Of a DNA stretch of 64,000 bases, positions 43,865 to 58,260 are shown in pieces. The stretch's first letter is position 1. Every line of letters begins with the position of its first letter. The position numbers were made by a program, and so were the translations under genes. The DNA is from Kingdonia uniflora (taxonomy: Eukaryota > Streptophyta > Magnoliopsida > Ranunculales > Circaeasteraceae). Under the pieces are notes generated by a model, which was not told where the DNA came from, made no database searches, and was given only the letters and a program-made list of their open reading frames with translations. The DNA lies in assembly GCA_014058105.1 (NCBI GenBank), contig JACGCM010000376.1, positions 682,001 to 746,000 of the forward strand. Direction: 5' to 3'.

Positions 43865-46800
43865 ATGGTAAGATTTCATCGCCAGATCTGGTGAAATTAT
43901 GTTTTGATTTGGACTAATTAGATGTGAATCGAATTTTGATCTGTTTTTCTCTGAATTGTTGCATGTTGTGATGATGAAACAGCCTCTGAGACTTGAAATC
44001 AAGGTATTTTGGATCTCAATCTCTTTGAATTGTTGTAATGTGATTGATTGGTAACCCTTTTGTTTTGATTTGGATCAGAGGAAACTTGCTCAAAGATCTG
44101 AAAGAGTGAAATGTGTGGATCTTCACCCGACGGAGCCATGGTATTTTTACTTGATTAGATCACATATCACATTAGAAGAGTAAATAATGTGTTGTCACTT
44201 GTAATGTGTAATTTGTGTTCAACTTTGTTTGGGGCAGGATCCTTACGAGTCTTTATTCGGGGAGTGTTTGTATTTGGAACTACCAGACACAGGTAAGAGC
44301 TAATGTTAATTAATTAAGCTTTGAAGCTCTTAGTGTTAACCACATTTGCTCATTTATTGCAGACTATGGTGAAATCTTTCGAGGTTACTGAACTACCAGG
44401 TATTTTTCATCTGCTATTGTTATGGATATTCTTTCTAGAACTATTGGATTCCAAACCATTGGAAAGGCTCTTGCTAATATTGTTGCTTGTTATTTGCAGT
44501 TCGGTCAGCAAAGTTTATTCCAAGTAAACAATGGGTTGTTGCTGGAGCGGATGACATGTGCATCCGTGTATACAATTATAATACAATGGATAAGGTCAAA
44601 GTGTTCGAAGCGCACACGGATTACATCAGATGTGTGTCTGTCCACCCAACTCTTCCTTATGTATTGTCAGCATCTGATGACATGTTTATAAAGCTGTGGG
44701 ACTGGGAGAAAGGCTGGTTGTGCACGCAGATATTTGAGGGGCACTCACACTACGTGATGCAAGTCACCTTTAACCCAAAGGACACCAACACCTTCGCAAG
44801 CGCTTCACTTGATCGCACGATAAAAGTATGGCTAGATTTGGTCGATGCTAAATTTTTACAATTAGTTTTTAGAGAAATCTGTTGAGGAAATAACTAAAAA
44901 TGGAAACGCTGATGAAGAATGCAGCTTTTTGAGAATTAATCAAAATGACATTTGAAATATCAATTTCTGAGTTTTTCTTTGATAATGTTATTTTACTCAA
45001 ATATGACATTTGAAGTATGGTCTGTCATAATTTAAGTGAAGTACACATTTCAAATATAGTTTTCTCAAAGAAAAACTGCATTTCAAACAGATATGAAACA
45101 ATATCAAAACATGGTATTTCAAATACTGCTTAAAGTTTTCTTTGCTCAAGTATTTGAAACTGAAACTCGGAAATTTTTGTTAGATATGCTACTGATGAAT
45201 TCGTGAACTTCTATTTCCAGATATGGAATCTTGGTTCCCCTGATCCAAATTTTACATTGGATGCCCATGCAAAAGGAGTTAATTGTGTCGAGTACTTCAC
45301 GGGTGGAGATAGGCCATACTTAATCACTGGTTCTGATGATCACACTGCTAAGGTATGCCAATTTCATTATTTTCCTGACCATTATTTAGCTTATTATGCC
45401 ATTAAGTTGACAGCTTTCTGCTTAATTTGTCGAGACAGGTGTGGGATTACCAGACAAAAACTTGTATTCAGACGTTAGAAGGCCATACACACAATGTTTC
45501 TGCGGTTTGTTTCCATCCCGAACTTCCCATAATAATTACAGGTTCCGAGGATGGGACTGTTCGGATATGGCATGCAACCACCTATAGGTAAGTTCATGAT
45601 ATTTGATATAATTTATGGATGAGGACAATAGTTTATATGATTCGTCTTAAACAACGGACTAGGATATACCATAATCCAAACAATTAGAATTCAGTTGAAA
45701 TAAAGTTTGAATTTTATACTTTTAGCATTATATCTGGCATGTTTCATGGGGGATTTGGGTTCTACCATATATTCTGGAAGGATTGAGATATCCAAGAAAC
45801 CTATTTTGTTAAGGATTCCCCTTTGTAGTAATCTGGTCCAACTCCGATCCATCGACATCCTCACACAATCATACAATTTTTTTATTTAAGTTTTTAGGAA
45901 GGGTTTGGGATCGGCTTACATTTTTCTTATAGCACTGTTTCTATCACATACTTAGAAATGAGTTGAGATCTATGCAACATTAACGTAGGTGCGTGTGTGG
46001 GTGTCTAGGACGGGTATAAGGTGTCAGACATGGCGAAGGAGAAAAGTACCTTGAAAATATGCCGGACGCATGTGTCCGAGTGTTGGTTCGGTACGTGTCG
46101 ACACAGATTTCAGATAATATATTGCGTCCATTTTACATAGATTGAGACCTGATCTTTGTTAGGAATAGGATGGCCTTTTCAACATGGAGTCATCTGCACA
46201 AAAAATCTTGTCTTTTTGAATCTGTGATTCGATGGAATGGACTGCTTAACATCAATGATGTTTTACAATCATGTTCTGATGATGCTAGAAGATTCAGATC
46301 TCAACTTTTTTCCAATGTAGGTGATATATAATTTGTCTGTGAACCCTTAATAAAGAGATATTATAAAGATAAAAGATAAAACCCCACCAATAAGATTAAT
46401 ATCTCGAGGGATGAATAGATTGCCAACAATTAAGAACTCTGGCATATAAGTAATGGGATAGAGTGCTGTGATAATGTGCAATGCATAAGGTAATAAGCAT
46501 ATATCCTACAAGATTACTTGCCGCGCGTATTGAGACCTCAACTAAACACTTGAGATGCAAATAAATTTCCTCTTTGCTTCAAGAACCCTGGTTAGAATTT
46601 ATCTTTTTTGTATAAGCAGGGTTCCATTTTCTATTCAAACTTAGGATTCCACATTATGCCCTAAGTATATGCATACCTAATCCACTTTTGCTCTCGTGAG
46701 AGCAGATATATTCTATTATTTATCGTATGATATTTGGATTTAACCTCACCCTTTCATAGAGGAACATGTAGTCTTCAAGTTTGGTCTATTCAACACCACT

Positions 46801-49800
46801 TCCATTTTCTCAATTGGTATTCTTTAAGAGACTGAATAGCATTTATGAGATTTGTGTATCAATAAAGAAAGGAACAATTCTTTTTTATTTGATGGCATCA
46901 GGGCTTCCAACTTTCTTTCTGGAATATGTGATAAATAATATCCCCAACTATCACCTAAACATCGAAGCGGTACCAATTGATATTATGTTGATCAGACAAG
47001 TTATGCTGGTTACATGAGCTTTACGAGCTATGTTTCATTTTCATATGTTGCATGCTATACCCCATTTGCACAGTGTTTCTCCTTTTTCTTTTACTTGTTT
47101 GCATACTAATTTAAAACTGTTCTAAGGACAATATATTTATAGCATCCCAGGTTAGCCTAATTTCTTGAACACGCTCCTTAATTTACAGGCTTGAGAACAC
47201 ATTGAATTATGGTCTTGAGCGAGTTTGGGCTGTTGGATACATGAAAGGCTCGCGGCGGTAAATTTATATGTTTCTTGTCATTTTATTTATATTACGATTT
47301 GAAGTTGTGAGGATGTTTGAGGTAACATGTATAAACATATATATTTACGATAAAAGTTAGGCTTTGAAAATTAACAATTAATATTTTGGTTGTTTAGGAT
47401 TGTTATTGGATATGATGAAGGAACCATCATGATTAAAATTGGTAGAGAGGAACCAGTTGCTAGTATGGATAGTAGTGGAAAGATTATATGGGCTAAGCAT
47501 AATGAAGTTCAAACTGTGAACATAAGGAGCGTGGGAGCAGATTTTGAGGTTTGGCCGCTCTTTGTACACTTTTCCCATGCATAAATGGACCTTAAAAGAT
47601 AGGGTTTCTTCTGCCTACTTTACATGAAATGTTCATTACTTCTCAGGCTTCGGATGGAGAAAGATTACCTTTAGCAGTGAAAGAGTTGGGAAGTTGTGAT
47701 CTTTACCCGCAAGTAAGTTTATTGATTTTCCTATAAATATTTCCTACTGCAAGTTGTGCATCACATGTAAATTCGTATGTATTCATTCAAACATTTATCT
47801 TGTAATAGCATTGATGTCTTAAGGTTATAAAGAATTAATTTATGCCTTTCTAAGACATGAACTTGAGTTCGAACTAAAGCTATGGTGAGATGGAATTAAA
47901 GATGTAACTGGGCTGGATTCTGATTGCCAGTGCCCTTTCTTATTCAATTCCGAGCTTGATTAGGTGACAAGCCTATTTATGCTCATAAGGGCAATTGGAT
48001 TTGTATGGAATCAAGAGACGCTACTTAACTCATTCAATACTTGTGACTAAAACAAAGGAAAGCTCGAGAGCACATAAACTAGTTCAAATACTTACCAAGG
48101 AATCAACTTAAAAAAATACTTCTAAAAAAACAGAAGGAAATATAGTGAAAACAAACAGCCTTAAGAACTAATGGAATATTTATGTATTTTATCTTTATTT
48201 GGTTGGTTGCGACCTTGAGGCTAAAGGTGTTTAAATTTTTTGATCTGGAGACACTTGTTTGTACCTCGGTCATTACATAAGACTACCATCCATGAAAAAT
48301 TCTAGTTTAACCATCACTAATGTCAGGTTATTATCTCGCTCGTACTTTGGCCTCATAGAGAAAAGAGAAAAATGCATTCTGATAATATTAATGAAATAAG
48401 CTTCCAATTATAATTCTGATCCAGTTTCTTTGTGCTTTCAGAGCTTAAAGCATAACCCCAATGGGAGGTTTGTAACTGTTTGTGGTGATGGGGAGTATAT
48501 AATTTATACTGCACTGGCATGGAGAAATCGATCCTTTGGATCGGCGTTAGAGTTTGTTTGGTCATCAGATGGAGAGTATGCAATCAGAGAAAGTACATCA
48601 AGGATCAAGATATTTAGTAAAAGTTTTCAGGTATTCTCCCCCATTGTTGTTTATATGTTCTTACCTGATAAAGTGACTTATGGAAGCCACAGAAAGTTCC
48701 TTTCTGATGATAGATATTTAAACACGTATAGCACATGATAAGAAAGAAGACTATCTGTAACAGGGGAAAATTTCATGATGAAATCTGTTAGTGCAACTTT
48801 ATTTGTAGCATGAACCCGTGATATTGATATACTCTTAATTGTGGCGGAATCTTTCAGGAAAAAAAGAGTATACGCCCAACATTTTCTGCAGAACGCATTT
48901 TCGGAGGGAACTTGCTGGCGATGTGTTCAAATGACTTCATTTGCTTTTATGATTGGGTTGAATGCAGGTTGATTCGCCGAATTGATGTTAGTGTCAAGGT
49001 GAGAATCATTTTTCCCAAATAACTTATTTTGTCAACGTCTCACCAGCTCCAGCCACATTTGGTTGCTAACGACTTTCTTTACTACTTTTGGCACTTTTCA
49101 GAATCTTTATTGGGCTGATAGTGGAGATTTAGTGGCAATTACGAGTGACACATCATTCTACATTCTAAAGTACGATGTAAGGATCCTCAGCTGTTCTATT
49201 CCTCTTATACTTTATAAATTTGTCTTTTATTTTCTTACTTTACGAAGCTTTGATATTTGCTTGGTATATATCACCATAGATCAAATATTGTGCAATTTCC
49301 AGTATATCAAAGATCTGTTGACCAATACGATATGTATATGGGCGGATACGTTATTTTTTTTGTTTGAAATAAGTGGCTGTTTGCTAATTTATCGCAGTAC
49401 GTCACTATATCGTGACTGAGAGATATCAGTTGATATTACTATATATATCTAGGATGTATCTCAGATGCAGAAATAGGATATCAGAGTTTATCGTGGTATT
49501 GAGGATGTATTACTTTTTCAGTAGGCCATTTTTGACAAAACAACTTTTAAAACTGGGATTTGGTTCCTTGCATGACTCAAGTTTGAGCTTTTGATTACGA
49601 TTTGGTAACTGAGTCTGCTTGTTTTCTCAGCGGGACGTCGTAACATCTTACTTTTCTAGCGGAAAGACAGGAGAGGATCAGGGTGTTGAAGATGCTTTTG
49701 AGCTTCTTCATGAGACAAATGAGCGGGTGCGAACGGGGGTATGGATTGGAGACTGTTTTATCTATAACAACTCCTCTTGGCGACTTAACTACTGTGTTGG

Positions 49801-52800
49801 TGGTGAGGTATAGTGAATATTTTAACATCGGACTGGGAGACATCTGTTTCTTTATGGGTTATTTAAACTAACTATCCCCTCCTCTTTGAGAAAAAAAAAC
49901 CCCCCTTGAATCTACACTCTAAATGGAGAATCATGTTCTTAGCAGGGGTATGTTAGTCAAAAGTTGGAGGGGTTAGTAGTCTATCATGTGGGGAAGTCTG
50001 AATAAATCAATGTTTATTATATGGATTCACACGTTCATGTTGGTATATGTTCACTGGTTTCAGGTGACCACCTTGTTCCACTTGGACAGGCCTATGTACT
50101 TATTAGGATACATTGCCAGTCAAAGTCGTGTATATCTTATAGACAAAGAGTTCAAGTGAGTTGGATTTGATTTTTTTTTTGTTTTGAAATTGTTGGTGTC
50201 TTAGTTTGCATTCGTCGTAATTTATCTGACATAAATCTTGGAACTTTTTTGATGCAGTGTTATTGGATACACGCTCCTTCTCAGCTTGATTGAGTACAAG
50301 ACTCTTGTGATGCGTGGAGATCTAGAGCGAGCTAATGAAGTCTTATCATCAATTCCCAAGGAGCATCACAATAGGTAATCTCAATGTCTCTCATTTGTTG
50401 TAAGTTTCTTTTAGTTTCATCAGTATACAATCATATGATATTCTAGGCTAAACACCCTACTCGGTCAATGGGGGAAGTTTAGGGATTATGTCCCTTGTCA
50501 GATCAAATCATAACGAGTTTACCCCGTAATGACATGAGTTCTAGAAAGAGGAGATATGTCGTTAGTCAATGTCATTAAACTTTACAAAATGGAAAGTTTC
50601 TGATCTCGATCAAGATCTTGTAGGGTCGTACAAGGACAATAATTACATCTGAATCACCATATAAAAGCAAATTAGTAACACTGGACGGAGAGGGTAACAT
50701 CCTACTTACGAGGGGTGCTAACTCTGGCTGGAGTCTACTTCATACCTAGAGGACATCCTAGCAATGCGAGATGATGGGAAAATCTCAATGTTCAAACCTG
50801 TGATAAGAGATATTCCAATTTCTGGTCCAAAAAGACTTGAGGAGTCTGAAGATGAATGCATCGTCATTAGGGTGTGAAGCACCCAAAATTCCCTACCCTT
50901 AGCGAACTAGGTGGATAGCCTTCCAACTTAAGGTCATAGTTCTTAAAAAAAAACAACTTAAAAAGTGAAATAAGAAGATATTTAGAAGAGTAAATGTAGC
51001 TTAAGAGATGGAGCCAAACCAGTTTATGATCTTGATACTGCACAAGACAAAATTTCTGTCATGAGAAAAGTCGTAAAGATTACTCTGAAAATGAAAATGA
51101 GGAATGCTCTACTTGGGAAAAAAATCTGTTCAAGTCAGGAATTGAGAGTTAAATAGTTAAAAGAGTGAAGAGCGAGAAATTATACTAACACAAGATTGCA
51201 ACTACGAGGAACCATTCAACCACTATTTGTGGGGCTATTTTTCTTTTTTTTTGGAAAGGCGGAGGGGGATTTTTCTTAGAGAGGACTGAGGAGGCACCTG
51301 AAGAAGTGTCCGGAGTGAAAATCTCAGTGACCCCTCTTGAATGGCTGTGTGCTAAGGAGTATCTCACTTGAAGTCAAAGATGGGCTTGAATGGCCAGGGT
51401 CTTCGAGAATATATCGCTGCTGATTGCCGAACTTCCAGGCAACTTTTCAATCTCCATCTACAGAGCTAATTGTGAGTGACTTAAGGCTTGATGAAGTTGC
51501 CCATAAGATCCATATTCTGGGTCCCACAATATTTCTATTATCGCGATTCCCTAACTTGCTTAGGTAATTTAGATTGCAGACTTTAGGCTTGTGAGCTTGA
51601 TAGGAACCTCCTTAGAAATGAACCATGTTCTCCTTATTGATGAACATATTCTGACATCATATCAGAAGAGCAAAGGATGTCTGTTAGAAATAGAACATTC
51701 TTTGATGGGTCCTTATCGACAATGAGTGCATATTAACCCCATTCACAACTAAGAATGTTATGCTGTGTACAGTACTAGAAGGGGTCTTCAGATACACTGA
51801 AGTACATATATTGTTCAAACATAGTATAATTTAAGTAATGGTACATACTGAAAAACAATGCAGATCTTTGGAATACTTAATATGTTTGTGTGGGACACTG
51901 AGTACAAGTGAATGTTATTGTACTTAAATATCAACATTGTTAATACAGTACCCAAGAGCTATAATCCATGTATATTTCTTCTTAAGATTATTTACTCTAG
52001 TGTACTAGTCCATAAAACATGTTTATTTGTACTAGAGATATAGACACTTTCATTACTTGGTACCTTTTTTGTTTCTCATCCTGAATTTAAGAGTTGCACA
52101 TTTTTATTACCGCGAGTTACTTATTTCTGACTTTATCTTAAAAAAAATCTTTGCTTGCTAGTGTGGCTCATTTCTTGGAATCTCGAGGCATGTCAGAGGG
52201 TGCACTAGAAGTAGCTACAGACCCTGACTATAGGTTTGACCTAGCCATACAACTTGGCAGACTAGAGATCGCAAAGGTATGCTATTCAGATAAACTTTAA
52301 GGTCTCTTTTTTCGTCGCTTATACTTCAAAAAAATGTTCTTTTCTTATATAAAAATCCTTCTCTTAATTTTTCCTTGCGCATCCAAAATTATCTTGGATT
52401 GATAATGGAAAATTTTAAGCAAACAAAACTGGCTTTTGAAAAAGCATTTGGCAGATGTCATTTAAAAAGATCTTGGCTTTCACCTTGCCCCCTGAACTGA
52501 TTTTAGCAGTAACTAACATTAATATTAATTTGCTGAATGCTAAATTTTTTCAATACTCTCTCCCACTCTGAAATTCTAACTTCTAAACTACCATCACCCC
52601 ACTCTCTTTCAAAGGTGAAAAGGTGAGATAAAAAAATAGACCCAATTACTCAATCATCAATTTTTGTGAAGTTCCCCTGTTTGTGCAAAAACAAAAAAGG
52701 ATCTCTTCTCTTATTTGCTTTCATTTTAGAGCTCTCCTTCTCTTAAGTTTTATCAAGAAGTAAGTGAGATTATTTTTCTTTTCTCTTCACAATTACTCAT

Positions 52801-55800
52801 GATCACCAATTTCTACTAAAACCAATAACCATCATCAAAATACAATATCTCTGAGGCAATTGATTGAAATTGTACTTCTAGATCATGGATGGGTACTCAA
52901 CCAAATGCTTAGAATAGAATGTAGTAGAACTATGGGCACACAACCAAATGCCTATAACAGAGAGTCTAGTAAAACTATAACAACCATCATAAAATAATAA
53001 TAATAATAAGTGGAGGAAAAGTCAAAAATATTATTTATAATATTTGTAATGCCAAGTACAGATTTTTCAGGATATCCTGACTAATATACTGTATGACAAA
53101 CAAGAAAATATGTATTTGGGATATCTGATATTTTTTAAACATTGGGGCATCTCAGATATTTAATATTTGAGATATCTTTTTAACAAATGGGCCCTAGCCT
53201 GAAGCATTTCTTTTTTAGTTCGAAGCAGTTATATAGTGATAAATTGCGTCATATTTTGAATATTGAGCCTTCAGTTGCCTGCATGTCTTTTGAAACAAGT
53301 TCTCTCCTTGTCACTTCACGTAGTATTTATTGCTGTTTGAAGATGGTACTTTGTTTTCCTTGCAGGAAATTGCCTCAGAAGTACAGAGTGAATCTAAATG
53401 GAAGCAGTTAGGTGAACTAGCCATGTCCAGCGGCAAGGTACATTATTTAGGAAAGTAGTTTTGTGAGGCACCTATTTTGTTTTTAAAGTCTCTTCAAAAC
53501 TTCTTACTATTTTTGTTTTTGTTGGGAGTTGTACTCAAGACTACTCTGCATATTTAATGATAAGAGATTGCTCGTCCCATGGATGACCGACGAAAGAATT
53601 TAGATACCTCCTACATGTATTAATTCTATTGAGATACCCCATTACACGCAGTAGGGTATCACAAAAGGATTCAAAATGCCGAAGGGCATATCAGTTATTT
53701 TGTCAACTGTTCATTTTATTATTGGACATGTACGGGGTTTGGGCAGAGAGTTGAGCTGGTATATGCAAGTTGGTCTTAAAATATAGGGTATCTCCAATAA
53801 CATTTTTTTGAGATTTAATTTAATTAATCTTTCTGTAAGATGCAACCTAATCAGTTTAAACTGTATTATTAAGAACTTTGGCTAAACTTGGTTTACCTTT
53901 TGTGGTTCAGTTAGAGATGGCTGAGGAATGTTTGCGCTTCGCAATGGATTTGAGTGGTTTGTTGCTTCTATACTCTGCGCTCGGAGATGCAGAAGGTATT
54001 AAACAACTTGCATCTATGGCTAAAGAGCAAGGCAAAAACAATGTTGCATTCCTTTGTTTATTCATGTTAGGTAGACTAGAAGAGTGTCTTCAGCTATTAG
54101 TGGAGAGGTAATCCTTCCCGTTCTTAATAATTTTCCACTTTATGCATGGGAATGCAAAAATTAGCAGGTTCCGTACTTATCATATATTTGCACTCACTTA
54201 TGCAGCAAACGGATACCAGAGGCTGCTTTGATGGCACGGTCATATCTTCCTAGCAAGGTTTCAGAGATAGTATCATTATGGAAAAATGACCTCAAGAAGG
54301 TTTGTAACTTTGTTTTTTTATATTTCTTCCCTTTCAATATAAGATAAGGAAATGCTAAGCAAGAGCTTTTAGTTGAGTTTTGACTTGGGATCCAAGAATA
54401 CGGTAAAAAACCCAGCTAAAGAATAAATATGATGTGAAGCGGGTCATTTACCCACTCGTCTGTGTGTCTCTCTTTCTTGAGATTAGTAGTAGGGTTATCA
54501 GTAGGATATAAATCAGAGGGTTTTACCACTTTGTTTTTAGGTTGGTCTGAGATGAGTTTTTTTTAGGTTTAGTTTAGTAGAGAGATTTAATAAATTAGTA
54601 GTTGATTTTCGTTAGTTTAATTGTTGCATCTTCAATCTTTGGCTTCCGTGAGATTATTTGCATCAAAATATGTATGCAAATTCTTGAAAGTAGAAGAAAA
54701 AGCGAATGATATAGATTTTTTATTATTATGCAAAAGTGTTTTGTTTTGTTTTTTTTTTCATAAGGATATATGAATAAGTACCACCTAATTCGGGTATTAA
54801 CAATGTATTTTACGTTGTGTATTAAACATGAAGTATACTTCAGATTGCTAACTGGGGATAGTACACTTAAGATGCATTTTGACTTGGTACACCTAGAAAT
54901 TAGAGCGTTATAAATTTTCCAACATGAAAACATAAATTAGTGTAATAAACATGAAGTATACTGCAGATTGCTTAACCGACTCGTTGATATCATAAATGAA
55001 TGTAGAAAAGCATATAGTTCATTTGAGTAGCCTACTGGAGGCCTGAGCCTGAAAGCAAATTCATCTCTTCTTCTTCTTGGTCTTTCCTTGGCTATCTGTG
55101 AGAAGTAAGGATTGGCCTCATCTATAGGTCTTGCGCTGCACTACCGGTCTCCTCTTCCTCACGTCGAGTCTGGAATACCTCTATAGATACGATAGACTGA
55201 AGCTCCAATGGGTTCTTACAGCTTCTTGCGCCTTCGGTGTGGTATCGTAGCGTAGGCATTGCTATCGCCATCACTTGTTGAGTCAAGGTCTGCTATTGGT
55301 CTCCTTCACTACGATGCTTCACAGCATGTACACTTTCGATTCTAGAGCCTATAGCTAGGTCACAGCTTGTAGAAAGGCATATAAATTTTCCAACCTGAAA
55401 CATAAATTAGTGTAATTAACATGAAGTATACTGCAGATTGCTTAAACGACCCGTTGATATCATAAATGAATGTAGAAAAGCATATAGTTCATTTGACTGG
55501 TGAGTGAGTAAAAAGGAGATAAGGGGCTAACTTATAGATGTATTTTGACTTAGTGTCATGATTTGGCTTTGCTACAGGTAAACCAGAAAGCCGCAGAATC
55601 GTTGGCTGATCCAGAAGAGTACCCAAATTTATTTGACGATTGGCAGATTGCTCTTAAAGTTGAATCTAATATTGCAGAGACAAGGTATGCCTGACATAAT
55701 TTTTCCCGATCTTTACTCCACTCGTGTCTATTTCGATTATCGGTATTAAATTTGGTTCACGTGACATTATGTTAATATAATAGATAGTAACTTCTCCGGG

Positions 55801-57453
55801 GGTACTTGCGATTGTTGGAATTCAGTCATTTATCCTTCAAGAGAAAAAAGGAAATTCATAAATTTGTACATAGAGAAGTAAACAGGAGCTTATACATACT
55901 ATTTTATGAATAGGTTATAACAGCATATTCCATGTGATAGTTGACTAAATTAATTATATTTATATTCTATACAGAAGAGAATAACAATAGCAGATTGCCC
56001 ATGATCATATGGTGAAAGCATCATTCAAAAATTATAATTTTGAAGCGAAATACATTATAACGACAAGTAAAAGCTGGTGATATTTGGTCCGAAAGTGCTT
56101 GTCTATATATTAAGCTGCATGCCTTTTCATTTTTTGCTGATTTTGTCGCGGATTTTGTTGCGGCAGATATACATACAAGCATATTGTTTCTAGATTTTTT
56201 TCATTGAGAATTAAGCTTTTCGGGCATGCCATTGAAAGGGTGATCTTGGTATAAATTCTTGAACCAAAACATGAACATACTATTGAATTGCTCTAAGAAG
56301 TAATAATTACTAAAGCAACCGCAAAAGACATTATGTGAGCTTTATTAATCTGTTCACTTTGATTCATTCCTAGGAACCTATACTCCCATTATTTTATTGC
56401 TTCCTTTTGTCCTTTATTGGCCTTATTAACATGTCTTGAAAGATAATGATAGCTTCTATACTTCTGAAGAAACATAGCCCCTATTTCATGTAATTCAAGG
56501 TTTTAACTTAATTTTGACTGAAATTGCGTATTATAGTTCTCCTAGGGTTTATGATATAGATTTTCTCAACTTCTTTTAATAATTTATTCAGGGGCATTTA
56601 CCACCTTGCTGATGAATACGTAAGCTACACGGAGAGGTCCAATATCAACCTTGTAGAAGCTTTTAAAACAATGCAGATTGATGAGGTGGTAGAGCAACCC
56701 CTTGAAAATGGTCATGAGGTAATTTTTGCTTATGTATTATTTGGGTTTTGGTATTATGTGGGTTTTGTTACCCACTTTTTTTTTCTCCTATCTTGTCTTT
56801 TTTTGGATTTGCTTGTCTGTGACTCGATCTGGTACTAGCTTTTGTACCCAGCTGATCGCAGCACCATTGGTTCTTAGCTCTGGACCGTCGCAATTAGACC
56901 GACCCCCAGCCAGCCCAGATCCAGTCTATTTAGCCCCATCCTAGGTAGTTCTAATTAGGGAGCCACCTTTCATTTTATTATCATTCCAGACCTGGTTATT
57001 AGCCCTGAACCGTCATAATTATACCTCCTGATAGCCCAGTCTAGTTAGCCCCATCCCAGGAAGTTCTAGTCCCCTTCATAATCATCCCTAACCTGGATCG
57101 TTTTGATCATTGTTCCAGCCTAGCCCTTTTTTAAGGTATATTTTATTCGAAACCCTTTAGTTTGTATAGAATCGTCAGTTTCTTCTGGGCTTTTTTTAGA
57201 ACTACAGTCGTTTTTTTAGTTTGTATGTGTTTAATCTCAGTTCTGTGAATGCTAATTCATTTGAGTTTCTTCACAGCTGTCGGATTGAATAGGATCTTTA
57301 TTTACTTTTCAGGTGATGGAAGAGGTTATAGAAGAAGATGGCCAAGAGGCTGTTGAGCTTGATGTTGATTTCACAGATGAGGCTGTCCTTGTTAATAGCA
57401 ATGAGGTAGATGAAGAGTGGGTTGGGAATAATGAAGAAATGCCGTCAGCCTAA
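43865..57453 (+). CDS. COPB2: Coatomer subunit beta' (COPI coat, WD40 and alpha-solenoid)
   Basis: Exons: 43865-43867, 43983-44003, 44079-44140, 44238-44292, 44363-44399, 44500-44825, 45221-45352, 45439-45587, 47189-47257, 47398-47548, 47647-47712, 48442-48630, 48858-48998, 49102-49176, 49631-49807, 50064-50155, 50258-50374, 52162-52276, 53366-53437, 53911-54107, 54206-54299, 55578-55684, 56592-56718, 57313-57453. Total 2715 nt, 904 aa, all GT-AG and in phase. Beta'-COP is part of the COPI outer coat for Golgi-to-ER retrieval; its N-terminal propeller binds KKxx cargo tails. Visible: [19 protein letters not shown] start, WD repeats ([50 protein letters not shown]), a second propeller ([20 protein letters not shown]), an alpha-solenoid ([20 protein letters not shown] to about residue 830) and an acidic tail ending EEMPSA. 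Length is normal for the plant family. The first coding exon is only ATG and the second only 21 nt. Confidence 0.95.
45985..46110. repeat. GTGTCCG-motif repeat fragment in COPB2 intron 8
   Basis: Short patch with GTGTCTAGGACGGGTAT, GTGTCAGACATGG, ATGTGTCCGAGTGTTGG and ACGTGTCGACAC, the same vocabulary as 39078-39520. Boundaries are not visible. Confidence 0.35.
50375..52161. other. COPB2 intron 17, long and unassigned
   Basis: About 1.8 kb with no paired termini found and no recognisable coding sequence. A poly-T run followed by a GC-rich patch lies at 51240-51330. Probably a decayed insertion, but I cannot delimit one. Confidence 0.4.
54909..55496. repeat. 117-bp direct repeats flanking a GC-richer insert, COPB2 intron 21
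   Basis: ATAAATTTTCCAAC...CATATAGTTCATTTGA occurs at about 54910-55026 and again at 55381-55496 with about 6 differences. Between them, 55027-55380 is clearly GC-richer than the intron and has no match in the window. Part of the repeat (AACATGAAGTATACTTCAGATTGCT) also occurs at about 54825. This could be a tandem duplication, or a tiny terminal-repeat element, though the repeats lack TG...CA ends. Confidence 0.65.
56860..57090. repeat. Imperfect tandem repeat in COPB2 intron 23
   Basis: Two loosely similar blocks of about 125 bp each read TTAGCTCTGGACCGTC...TTAGCCCCATCCTAGGTAGTTCT and TTAGCCCTGAACCGTC...TTAGCCCCATCCCAGGAAGTTCT. Function unknown. Confidence 0.5.
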
Positions 57454-58164
57454 AGGCAAATACTTGAACATCCCAATTTTGTGTTTCTGGTAACAAATTT
57501 ATTCTCTCTAAAATTCCTCTCAAACTATTTGTCCTTTTTTTTTATACTTAATTCTATGGTGAATAAATAATACAATCATGTCTATCCCAGCTTTTGCTCC
57601 TTCTGGACTAGAAGATATATAGAAAAAATCATATTCTACAGCGGTCATGCACACAACACAGTACATAAACCAAAATTTCTGTACGGCAGAACTGGCAATA
57701 TTTTTGTCATTATTGTTTTCATCATTATTTTTGAAAAACACATTGACCCCTCTATGATAACTTTGGAGTTCCAGTGATGGTTTTGTAATGTGCTTATTCT
57801 TTCTCATATTTTTCATGTATCTTGGGTAGATTTTAATCATATCTCCCCATAAGTCATTCTCAGTTTGCTTCTAGCCGTATATTACACACTTAATGATACT
57901 CTGTTTTAATATGGAGTTGTTGGTGTTACGAGGCTAAATATGTCTTCGTTTGCTGTGATAGCAGTGCTTGCACCATACTACATTACTAGCTTCCATCTGG
58001 ACATCCGGTTCCAGCTGTTATACACATTCTTCTCAAGGTTATATATTCTGGCTATCTTACTTTATCTTGAATTCTTAAGATAATTGCACGCTGTAGATAT
58101 CTTAAGGAGTTTTTTGTGAATATTGTCCCCGAGTTTTGTCTAAGAGAAATTCAAAATATGAGAC

Positions 58165-58260
58165 ATCTCTTAAGGTCAAAACAATTGTAAGACATGTAGG
58201 TCCAAACAATTGTAAGACATGTAGGTCAAAACAATTGTAAGACATCTCTTAAGGTCCAAA
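58165..58260. repeat. Tandem repeat, about 26-bp unit, three copies
   Basis: The unit ACAATTGTAAGACATGTAGG plus TCMAA repeats three times, the third ending in ATCTCTTAAGGTCC, which also precedes the array (58163). It lies in the intergenic region downstream of COPB2. Confidence 0.75.

Noticed and set aside
43469..43894. 141-codon ORF just before and over the COPB2 start
   Set aside because: It overlaps the COPB2 leader and ATG in another frame. No domain is recognised; the stretch is probably promoter and 5' UTR.
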